Source: a bacterium (GTDB taxonomy: Bacteria > Pseudomonadota > Alphaproteobacteria > Rickettsiales > RI-342). Taken from it: a stretch of 37,327 nucleotides of DNA. The notes beneath the pieces were generated by a model. That model worked only from the letters and a program-made list of their open reading frames with translations. It did not search any database and was not told the origin of the DNA. A program made the position numbers and the translations under genes. Where the stretch lies: contig WGMV01000008.1 of assembly GCA_016124905.1 (NCBI GenBank), positions 174,521-211,847 of the forward strand. Reading direction: 5' to 3'. Below are positions 1 through 7,493 of this stretch, one piece after another. Positions within the stretch are counted from its first letter, which is position 1; every line of letters begins with the position of its first letter.

Positions 1-1136
1 TGCTTGTCCTTTTTCTCCGCGTCGCTGATGTCGCTCACCATCAGCACCCCGCTGACAATCAGCCAGATAGTGGCCACCACCGCCAGCGGAATACTGACAA
101 CCGACACCACCTTCGCGAATTGCTCGAACTGGAAAAGATCGAAAATCTTTTTCAGCTCCGGCGTAAACAGCCGGAGCACTTTTTTACGGTTGATGGCCAG
201 CGAAATGGCAAACACGATATCGCCGAAATGGTCGCTGGGTTCCGTGGCATTGCTCACCTGCATGGCCGTGGCGATTTCATGCGGTGTTTTCACAAGAATG
301 CGCTTGGCATTACGCTTCTCAAGCGACAGATGCGATCGGATATCCGCTGCCACAATCACCGTAAGGTCCACCCAGTCCGATGAATTGAAGCCGAGGCGCT
401 TCAGATATTCCAACGTGCTGGTCATTTCCTGTTCGATATTGCCGGCGATCACTTCCGGCGTGGGCTCGCCCACCGGCGTGGCCATGCGGGTGAAGGCCAG
501 CCTTCCGTTTTTCAGCACCACCTGGCGAAAGCCGCCCACCTTCTGATGGCTGACGATCAGGTGCCAGCGCACCACGGGCGCTTCCTCTTCCTCGCCTTTT
601 TTCTTTTTGGTTTTTTTCCGCTCCGGCTTTGCGCCCTCTTCAGGAAACAGCTTGTCCAGCGACTTGCCGAGCGTTTCCGCCTCCACCGGCAGCAGGTAAA
701 TACCCTCTAAGATATTCGGCTTGTCCAGGCAGTAATCCACCCAGGTGGAAATGGGCGGGTTGTTCGCGAGTGATGCGAACATGTAATACCATTCCTTGCG
801 GCCCGTTTTGTTGCGCCCCTGCGAAAGCGCACCCTTGATGTCCTGCGGCAGAAAGTCGCGGTCCAAACGGCGCTTGATGATTTTATTGATGCTGAGCGAG
901 CTCACCGGCGGCAGCGTATGCTGCACATAGCTCTGGTCCATATTGTCGAACATCAACAGAATGGTCGCGCGGTTATCCGTCTGAAACAGCGAATCGAAAT
1001 GCTTCACGTCATCCGGCGAAGGCGAGGGGGCGTACAAACGGCGCAGCACCGTCTTGCCTTCCATATAAACCAGGATGCAGCCGTCATCCCCAGCTGACAG
1101 AATGAATTGCCGTTTTTTTCGTAACTTGGCGGCCAT
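1..1136 (-). CDS. GspL/PilM-like membrane protein of the pilus/secretion operon (3' end outside window)
   Basis: An open frame runs leftward from an ATG at 1136 to the window edge: 378 codons, no stop. It starts 7 bp after the stop of the platform-protein gene, so it is probably the third gene of that operon. The N-terminal part (about residues 1-165) looks like a soluble fold. A very charged Lys/Glu linker follows at about 172-187, then a second soluble domain (190-335) and one hydrophobic segment at about 343-367. The visible part ends with a charged stretch just after the membrane segment. A cytoplasmic domain, a single membrane pass and a continuing C-terminus, placed next to GspE and GspF, fit the GspL or fused PilM/PilN role of linking the ATPase to the inner-membrane platform. 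That assignment is inferred from context and topology; I see no clear actin-fold motif. The Shine-Dalgarno sequence is weak, which suggests translational coupling. Confidence 0.55.
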   Translation of the reverse strand, partial: MAAKLRKKRQFILSAGDDGCILVYMEGKTVLRRLYAPSPSPDDVKHFDSLFQTDNRATILLMFDNMDQSYVQHTLPPVSSLSINKIIKRRLDRDFLPQDIKGALSQGRNKTGRKEWYYMFASLANNPPISTWVDYCLDKPNILEGIYLLPVEAETLGKSLDKLFPEEGAKPERKKTKKKKGEEEEAPVVRWHLIVSHQKVGGFRQVVLKNGRLAFTRMATPVGEPTPEVIAGNIEQEMTSTLEYLKRLGFNSSDWVDLTVIVAADIRSHLSLEKRNAKRILVKTPHEIATAMQVSNATEPSDHFGDIVFAISLAINRKKVLRLFTPELKKIFDLFQFEQFAKVVSVVSIPLAVVATIWLIVSGVLMVSDISDAEKKDK

Positions 1137-1143
1137 TCGTGAC

Positions 1144-2346
1144 TCAGAATTTGAGGTTGCTGAATGTCTGGTAAAGCGGCCCGAACACGCTGGCCACAAT
1201 CCAGGCAATCATCATGCCGAGCACCAGCGTCATGGTGGGTTGGATCATCCCCACCAGCCGGTCCACGGCGTCGTTCACTTCGCGGTCGTAGAAAAAGTTC
1301 ACGTTCTCGAGCGCTTCCTCCAGGTTGCCGCTATCCTCGCCGATCTTGAACATGCGCACCACCAGGTTGGGAAACTGGTTGGACATGCGCAGCGCATTGG
1401 TCAGCGAATTACCCTCCGACACGGCGCGTATCACCGTATCGATGGACGCATTGATCACGCGGTTATTCACCACCTTCTTCGCGCTGGAAAGACATTCCAG
1501 AATGTCGATGCCGCTGGAAAACATCACCGCGAAAAAGTGCGTGAAGCGTGCCATGTCGATCTTGCGGATCGTCGGCCCGATCACCGGGATTTTCAACGAC
1601 ATCAAATCGAACCGGTAGGCGAACGGTTCCGATATGCGGTAAAGCGTCGCGATCACCATGATGAGGACCACCGGCGTCGGTAATACAATATACCAGTAAT
1701 CGCCCATGAAGTGAGAGAAGGCGATCAGGATTTTTGTGTGGATGGGCAGTTCAAAACCCTGACTCAGCATGAAATCCGTCAGCTTGGGCACCACGGTGAG
1801 CATCAGCGTGGTGATCACCCCGCTCACCACCACGGCCAGCACGGCCGGGTAGGCGAGCGCCTTGCGCACTTTGCGCCGCAGGTCGTTCACCCATTTCATG
1901 TGGTGGCTCAAATGGTCGAAGGATTTGGCCAGCTGGCCCGTTTTTTCACCGGCGGCAATCAGGCCGGTGAACACCGAATCGAACACGCGCGGATATTTAG
2001 CGAATGCTTTGGAAAGCACCTCGCCGCTTTTGACCGAATCGAACACGTCGGAAAGCACGTCACGCATCTTGCCGGACTGTGCCGCATCCCGTGCGTCCGA
2101 AAGCGCATCCAGCAGCGGCACGCCCGCGCGGTCCAGCTGCTCCAGCTGCAAACAGAGCAGGATCATGTCCTTGAGGTTGACCTTTGAAAAGCGTGAGCTG
2201 CCCTTCTGCTTCACGATGCGGTAATCGATCAGCTCAAGGCCGACTTCCTTCAGCCGTTCTTCCAAGTCAATGTCGTTGGCGGCGGAAAGCTCGCCCTTGA
2301 TGCTCCGGGCTTTTTCATTGAGTGCGCTGTAACGGAAGGTGGGCAT
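1144..2346 (-). CDS. Type II secretion / type IV pilus inner-membrane platform protein (GspF/PilC family)
   Basis: This 400-residue protein has the family's usual length and layout: two repeated T2SSF helical domains and three hydrophobic segments. The segments lie at about 163-190, 218-236 and 371-390. The signature GEKTGQL occurs at 133-139 and its repeat GEDSGNLEEAL at 336-346; these are the conserved acidic loops of the two F domains. Family knowledge: it forms the membrane platform on which pilins or pseudopilins are assembled and extracted by the ATPase. The ATG lies one base after the TAA of the ATPase gene, so the two are almost certainly translationally coupled. The gene cannot be assigned to a pilus, a competence system or a T2SS from this window, because no pilin or secretin gene is visible. 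Confidence 0.93.
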   Translation of the reverse strand: MPTFRYSALNEKARSIKGELSAANDIDLEERLKEVGLELIDYRIVKQKGSSRFSKVNLKDMILLCLQLEQLDRAGVPLLDALSDARDAAQSGKMRDVLSDVFDSVKSGEVLSKAFAKYPRVFDSVFTGLIAAGEKTGQLAKSFDHLSHHMKWVNDLRRKVRKALAYPAVLAVVVSGVITTLMLTVVPKLTDFMLSQGFELPIHTKILIAFSHFMGDYWYIVLPTPVVLIMVIATLYRISEPFAYRFDLMSLKIPVIGPTIRKIDMARFTHFFAVMFSSGIDILECLSSAKKVVNNRVINASIDTVIRAVSEGNSLTNALRMSNQFPNLVVRMFKIGEDSGNLEEALENVNFFYDREVNDAVDRLVGMIQPTMTLVLGMMIAWIVASVFGPLYQTFSNLKF

Positions 2347-2347
2347 G

Positions 2348-4438
2348 TTACAACCTCGCCGTCATGTCGATATTGCCGATCAACTCTTCCATGTCGATCA
2401 CGCCTTTCACCACCTTGTCCACCCCGTCATCGGCCATGCGGACAAAGCCGTTATCCATGCAATATTCCATCATCTGATTACGGGTGGCATGCTTGGCGAT
2501 CAGGTCATCCAGCCCGGGGTCAAACGCAAGAATCTCGGCAATCGCCACGCGGCCCTTATAACCGCTGCCATTGCAATGTTCGCAGCCTGCGGCGTCATAA
2601 ATCGTAGGGGATTCATCCGGGTCGAACCCGAGTATCTGGCATTCATCCACCGTTGCGCGGCGCGGCGCGCGGCATTTGGGGCAGAGCTTGCGCGCAAGCC
2701 GCTGCGCCAGCGCACAGATCATGGTGCCCGCAATCAAATGTGACGGAACGCCGATATCCATCAGACGCGGGATGGAACCTATCGCATCGTTGGTGTGCAG
2801 CGTGGAATATACCTGGTGGCCCGTCAGCGCCGCGCGCACGGCCATCACGGCGGTGTCCTTATCGCGGATCTCCCCGACGAAGATGATGTCCGGATCCTGA
2901 CGCATCAGGGATTTGATGCCGTTGACGAAATCCGTCCCGCCCTCGCGTACGTTCGTCTGGCGGATGAGCGGCAGCTGATATTCCACCGGGTCTTCGAGCG
3001 TCATGATGTTGACCTCGATGGAGTTGATATACCCCAGCACCGAATAAAGCGTCGTCGTCTTTCCGCTACCTGTCGGGCCGGTCACAATGATGATGCCCTC
3101 CGGCCGCTTCAGCAGCTTCTTGAGCAGGTTGATGTTGTGCTCGCTGAAGCCGAGCTTATCCAGCGACACCAGCGATTTCGCCTTGTCAAGCGTACGCATC
3201 ACGATATTCTCGCCATGCACCATCGGGTGCGCGGCCACGCGAAAGTCCACCTCGCGGCCCATGGCGTTGAAAGCGATGCGCCCGTCCTGCGGCTGGCGCG
3301 TCTCGGCGATGTTCATGTTGGACATGATCTTGATGCGCACCAGCATCGCCGCCCAGTAGCTCAGGTGGAACGAGCGCACCTGCTTCAAACTGCCGTCAAT
3401 GCGGTAACGCAGCCGCAGAAAGTTCCCCTCCGGCTCAAAATGGATGTCGGATGCGCCCTGCTTGATGGAATCCAGCAAAATGGCGTTCACCAGACGCACG
3501 GTCGGGTTCACATATCCGTCCGTTTCACCTTCCAGCACCACCTTCTTGCTGCGGATGCCGGTTTCGATCTCTTCCAGAATCCCGTCGATCGACATCTCGT
3601 AATCGTAATATTTGTCGATCAGCTCGAGGATTTCCGTCTCCGAGCAGAACACCGGGATCAGCTGCGTGTTCTTCGGGAAGAAACGGCGGATCTGGTCAAT
3701 GGCCAGCACGTTGAACACATCCGCCATGGCGATTTTAACCGTATCGCCCGCCATCTCCACGGCCAGCACCTTCTGGCGCATGGCCACATCCTTCGGGATG
3801 GTGCGGATCACGGCACTGTCCAGCACTGCCGTCTTGGGGTCAAACCGCTGCGTGCCGGAGCTTTCGGCCAGTACTTCCGTCAGCGCGCTCTCGGTGAGGA
3901 AGCCCATCTCCACCAGAATCTGCCCCACCAGCTTTCGGCTTCGCTTTTGTTCCTGCAGCGCAATCTGCAACTGGTCGTCGGAAATCAGCCCCAGTGAAAT
4001 CAGCTTTTCCCCGATGCGCATCGGCCGTTTCGGCTGGTCGGGCGCGCTTCCGGCTGCGGCGGCTTGTGGCGCGGCGGGGGGGGCAGGCGGCACGGCGGCG
4101 GCGGCCATGGGGTTGGTGGGAGGCTGCTGGGCGGCGGCGGGTGCGGGCGCGGCGATAGCCGGTTGGGCGGCCAGGGGTTGTTGAGGGGCAGGCGGTGGTG
4201 GCGCGGGCTGGGCGGGGGCAAAATTCTGCAACTGCACCTGCTGGGCGTTCAGCGGCGTGCTTTGCAGCACCGCGCCCTGTCCGGCAAGGCTGAGGCCGCT
4301 GAGCGGCGAGGCGCCGGGCTGGCCCGCCGACTGTACGGGTTGAGCGGGCGCACCAGCCGGGGCTGCGCCTTGCGGCGCATTATCCTGGCGCTTCCAGGCG
4401 CCGCTGAATGCATTGGAAAAATCCGACCCGTCTGCCAT
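2348..4438 (-). CDS. Type IV pilus / type II secretion assembly ATPase (GspE/PilB/MshE family)
   Basis: Hexameric ATPase that powers pilus or pseudopilus assembly. Numbered from the upstream TTG: residues 1-138 are Pro/Ala/Gln-rich and probably disordered. An MshEN-type domain follows at about 141-196, beginning RIGEKLISLGLIS. The catalytic core has Walker A GPTGSGKTT at 455-463, the Asp box LEDPVEYQ near 482, Walker B DPDIIFVGEIRD near 516-527 and the His box TGHQVYSTLHTND near 540-552. A zinc site is formed by CPKC (587-590) and CEHC (620-623). At about 696 residues it is longer than typical PilB because of the N-terminal extension. The ATG at 4438 directly follows an in-frame TTG at 4441; an AAGGGG element sits 8 nt from the TTG and 11 nt from the ATG, so either could initiate. 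First gene of the pilus operon. Confidence 0.95.
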   Translation of the reverse strand: MADGSDFSNAFSGAWKRQDNAPQGAAPAGAPAQPVQSAGQPGASPLSGLSLAGQGAVLQSTPLNAQQVQLQNFAPAQPAPPPPAPQQPLAAQPAIAAPAPAAAQQPPTNPMAAAAVPPAPPAAPQAAAAGSAPDQPKRPMRIGEKLISLGLISDDQLQIALQEQKRSRKLVGQILVEMGFLTESALTEVLAESSGTQRFDPKTAVLDSAVIRTIPKDVAMRQKVLAVEMAGDTVKIAMADVFNVLAIDQIRRFFPKNTQLIPVFCSETEILELIDKYYDYEMSIDGILEEIETGIRSKKVVLEGETDGYVNPTVRLVNAILLDSIKQGASDIHFEPEGNFLRLRYRIDGSLKQVRSFHLSYWAAMLVRIKIMSNMNIAETRQPQDGRIAFNAMGREVDFRVAAHPMVHGENIVMRTLDKAKSLVSLDKLGFSEHNINLLKKLLKRPEGIIIVTGPTGSGKTTTLYSVLGYINSIEVNIMTLEDPVEYQLPLIRQTNVREGGTDFVNGIKSLMRQDPDIIFVGEIRDKDTAVMAVRAALTGHQVYSTLHTNDAIGSIPRLMDIGVPSHLIAGTMICALAQRLARKLCPKCRAPRRATVDECQILGFDPDESPTIYDAAGCEHCNGSGYKGRVAIAEILAFDPGLDDLIAKHATRNQMMEYCMDNGFVRMADDGVDKVVKGVIDMEELIGNIDMTARL

Positions 4439-4469
4439 CAACCCTTTTACCCCTTCCTACATATACTAA

Positions 4470-4488
4470 CGTAAATACATAATTTACG
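4470..4488. promoter_or_regulatory. Inverted repeat, candidate operator for the pilus operon
   Basis: Perfect 7-bp arms CGTAAAT and ATTTACG separated by 5 bases, in the AT-rich intergenic region 4439-4673 between the divergent ATPase gene and the 557-residue unknown. The symmetry centre lies about 40 bp upstream of the ATPase start, where a repressor or activator would act. The adjacent stretch 4489-4500 is AT-rich and could hold a -10 element for either direction. No matching regulator is recognised. Confidence 0.4.
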
Positions 4489-4673
4489 CTATATATTGTG
4501 TGTGCATGGCTGAAACAAAGTGAAAATTCAAGAAACCCTTAACATTCATGCGCATGCCGCACCATATGCAAATTCTTTGCCAATGGGCGGGTTAGTGAAA
4601 ACCGTAAAGCTTTTGCAATCTTTTCCCGCTAGTCTGGAAGCCGTAAAATGCTTTAGGAATCAAGCGCCGTCTC

Positions 4674-6347
4674 ATGGCCGATATGAATCCCGATCATGTA
4701 TTGGAACTGCTGAAGGCCTTGCCGCAGCCGCTGGCTGGCGCTGCGCCTTCCTACCTTCATTACAATATGGTGCCTTCGCATGAAGAAACAAGGGGCGCCA
4801 TCGCAAGCGAGGCCCGCCACGCCTTGCCCGATGCGAGAGGTGAGGGATACAGCCGTTATTATCTGGGCGAGGCCCGCCAGAGCCAGTTGATTGTTTCCCA
4901 ACAGGTTGCCGGTGCGCTGGTGGCGTTGCGCCATGCGCCGGATGCCGATGCATTCGCCGCCTACCTCGCTCAGTATATGGGGTTTGGCCATGAGGGAGCG
5001 GCGGCCGAGCGCCTGGCTGAAATCAAGCCGCTGTTCGATCTGCTCAAGCCGCTTTTCACAGGCGACGCCGTCAAGCCCGGCCAGCCCTTCAACGAGGCGC
5101 AGGCCGAAGCCCTCAAGGCCATCGTCACCCGCGGCTTCAACCAGAACCAGCAGCCCGAAGGGTTCGAGGCCGCCGCCCCGGTCATCGACGAAATCCTCGC
5201 CGACGGCAAATTACGCGACACGCTGGTAAACGTCACCGCCGATGCCAAATGGCTGAAGGACGCCAAGCCCAACCTCGGCATGATCCGTGGCAAAGCAGGC
5301 GATGTCGATCAACATATCGGCATGAAGAACAACGAGTTGCTGATGGTTCTTCAGGCAGCGCGTCGCTATGGCGGCATCGGCCTGAACGATGCCTCATCCG
5401 CCAACCCGGTCAATAAATTCGACACCGACGACCGTCGCCCGTTCCCCGATAACCTGGCCGACCGCGTGGCACCCGTGGCCAAGCGTTACCAGTCCGGCGT
5501 GCGGTTGTTCCTCACCCTGGCCAGCGCCCGCAAGGAACATGGCGACAAAGCCATGAGCGAAAGTGAATGGCAGCGCATGGAACAGGCAGGCAGGGTGCTG
5601 CACGCCGCCGCCGTGGAAAGCGTCATCAAGGGGCTCGGTCAGTCCGAGCGTGACGACCTGAAAAAACTCGCCGCCGAGCAACCGGCCTACGCCCCGCTTA
5701 TCCGCTCCGCCCTTAACGATGCCACGCCCGCCGCTCCCACGCGGCTCACCCCGCAGCAACTGATGGAAATGATCACCCATTCGCCCGCCAGCGCCGTTCC
5801 ATCCGTCATGGCCATGCTGCGCGGCGGGCCTTCCATGCTGCAAACGACCGACACCGCCATCCGCCAATCTGCCGATATGGCCTACCGCGCCGCCTTCGCC
5901 GCCGATGACCCCACGCTGAAACAGATCGATGCGCTTACCGCCCGCTTGAAGAACCATGCCGCCCTTACGGTGGAATTGGAAAAAGAACGCGATGCCGTGC
6001 TGGCGCAATTGCCGCCCGGTGCCAGCCGCGATCCGCTGAATGCCGAAATCGACATCGCCAACCAGTTTAGCCGCACCATGGAAAACCTCAAGGATACGGT
6101 CGGCATCCCCGTTTACGCCCAGGGCCGCGCCTACGGCATCAAAATGGTCGCCTACATGCAGCAGGCGCTGGAGCAACTCATCGGCAAGGATTCACCAGAC
6201 CGCATCCTCGCCCTTTCCACCGCCGCCGAAATGGGAACCCTCTCATTTGATACGGCTAATGTCGCTGATCAACAGATGATCAATCAAATTCAAGAAGCTG
6301 TCAGTGCAAAACAAACAGGCGATGATCCTGCAGCGCCGGTTAAATAG
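4674..6347 (+). CDS. Hypothetical helical protein, 557 aa
   Basis: I do not recognise this protein. It is 557 residues, has no signal peptide or membrane segment, and is rich in Ala, Leu, Asp and Lys in a pattern suggesting mostly alpha-helix. There are short Pro-rich linkers near residue 360 and at the C-terminus. Base composition matches the GC-rich neighbours and the frame stays open throughout, so it is a real gene native to this chromosome. The ATG at 4674 has no clear Shine-Dalgarno sequence; a second in-frame ATG three codons later is equally possible. It is divergent from the pilus operon and convergent with the APH-like gene. No function should be inferred beyond cytoplasmic location; a pilus-related role would rest on position only. 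Confidence 0.75.
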   Translation: MADMNPDHVLELLKALPQPLAGAAPSYLHYNMVPSHEETRGAIASEARHALPDARGEGYSRYYLGEARQSQLIVSQQVAGALVALRHAPDADAFAAYLAQYMGFGHEGAAAERLAEIKPLFDLLKPLFTGDAVKPGQPFNEAQAEALKAIVTRGFNQNQQPEGFEAAAPVIDEILADGKLRDTLVNVTADAKWLKDAKPNLGMIRGKAGDVDQHIGMKNNELLMVLQAARRYGGIGLNDASSANPVNKFDTDDRRPFPDNLADRVAPVAKRYQSGVRLFLTLASARKEHGDKAMSESEWQRMEQAGRVLHAAAVESVIKGLGQSERDDLKKLAAEQPAYAPLIRSALNDATPAAPTRLTPQQLMEMITHSPASAVPSVMAMLRGGPSMLQTTDTAIRQSADMAYRAAFAADDPTLKQIDALTARLKNHAALTVELEKERDAVLAQLPPGASRDPLNAEIDIANQFSRTMENLKDTVGIPVYAQGRAYGIKMVAYMQQALEQLIGKDSPDRILALSTAAEMGTLSFDTANVADQQMINQIQEAVSAKQTGDDPAAPVK

Positions 6348-6387
6348 CGAGCATTACTGGTACAGGCGGGGTTTAGGCGCAGAGGGG

Positions 6388-7431
6388 TTACGCAACGTCT
6401 AACCCAAGAGCGCCGCTGTCTGCTGCAATGCTGATAATGGCATTGTCCAATACACCGCAACAGCTGTTGATAATGGCATTGCCCTTTTCTAAAGCTAAAG
6501 CAACGCCCTCGGACGTTTCGCGGTTTAATCCCCCCCGATAAATGGCGGCTGCCATATCCAGGTAGGCAATCTGTTTAATCAGTAGCGGAATGGCAAGAAG
6601 CTCATCCTGCGATAAGCAGCGTTCGGTTTGATAACCGCCGATGGCTGTTTTGACCAGTTCAGGGTTGATATGACCTTTCCCATCATGGCATGAACTGTAA
6701 ATATATTGAGCAAGGTCTTTTACGAGGCAGGAATATTTCAACTTTTCCATGTCGATGAAGGTAACATCGTCGCCATGGTAAATAATGTTGGACTGCCAAA
6801 CATCCCCGTGAATAAGTCCCTTTGGCAGATCCGTAGTGGCATGTTTCACGGCCTGCATGGTAATGAGGCAATCCGGTTTTGCACATGCAAGCAGGTCTTC
6901 AAGGCTAACATTCCCGTGCGTAATAATGGAGCCTGCAATACCAACCATACTGCGGGCATAACTGGACAGCGCGCCAATCAGGCTGCCACCATTACGCTTG
7001 GCTGATAATTCGCTGCCATCAACGGGCACGTTGAGAGAGGCGTTGTGAAAATGGGCAAGAGCCCGGGACGTAAGATAAATTTCCCGGGGCACAGGTTTTT
7101 GGATTTGTTCGCCTGTGACCCATTGGCTAAGGAAGCATTCCTTGCCATTCCATGTTGCTGCCTGCCCCACGTAAGGAGTAATAGGAGCTCCCTGTTGTAT
7201 CAGTTGTTGCGTGTAATAAACGATATCGTGAGCCGAAAGGGTACGAAGAGGGCTTTCCTCAAGCAGATGCAAGCCATATTCGCCGTCGCTTGTGGTTAGT
7301 TTATACGTGGTATTCGTAATGCCGTCACTCATGGGAGTGAGGGAAAGCGGTTCACCCAGCTGATCCTGCAAGCCAACGGCATCCAGGATGCTCCCGACCT
7401 GGTTTAGCTGCAATGTTGTAAAAACCGCCAT
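6388..7431 (-). CDS. APH-fold phosphotransferase, homoserine kinase (type II)-like
   Basis: This 347-residue protein resembles the aminoglycoside phosphotransferase / homoserine kinase II kinase-like fold. The catalytic loop HGDVWQSN is at 208-215 and the metal-binding element FIDME at 225-229, where DFG-like Asp residues normally sit. The N-lobe begins with the typical MSDGITNTTYKL nucleotide-loop region at about 34-45. The C-terminal helices end in a stretch resembling the homoserine kinase tail (roughly residues 275-325). Substrate is uncertain: homoserine, a choline-like compound or another small alcohol are all possible. The gene is visibly more AT-rich than its neighbours, stands alone with 60-bp spacing from the ABC exporter, and has a TAAAAT -10-like sequence just upstream. 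Transfer from another source is possible. Confidence 0.7.
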   Translation of the reverse strand: MAVFTTLQLNQVGSILDAVGLQDQLGEPLSLTPMSDGITNTTYKLTTSDGEYGLHLLEESPLRTLSAHDIVYYTQQLIQQGAPITPYVGQAATWNGKECFLSQWVTGEQIQKPVPREIYLTSRALAHFHNASLNVPVDGSELSAKRNGGSLIGALSSYARSMVGIAGSIITHGNVSLEDLLACAKPDCLITMQAVKHATTDLPKGLIHGDVWQSNIIYHGDDVTFIDMEKLKYSCLVKDLAQYIYSSCHDGKGHINPELVKTAIGGYQTERCLSQDELLAIPLLIKQIAYLDMAAAIYRGGLNRETSEGVALALEKGNAIINSCCGVLDNAIISIAADSGALGLDVA

Positions 7432-7493
7432 GTTTAAGCCCCATATTTTAGCCTAAACTATAAAACAACTTTATTAAACCTGTGTGACGTGGC

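Noticed and set aside
2795-3997. 400-codon plus-strand ORF opposite the pilus ATPase
   Set aside because: Antisense shadow; the minus strand carries Walker, Asp, His and zinc motifs in order.
7450-7465. TTTAG-C-CTAAA palindrome upstream of the APH-like gene
   Set aside because: Arms of only five A/T-rich bases are expected by chance in this AT-rich gap.
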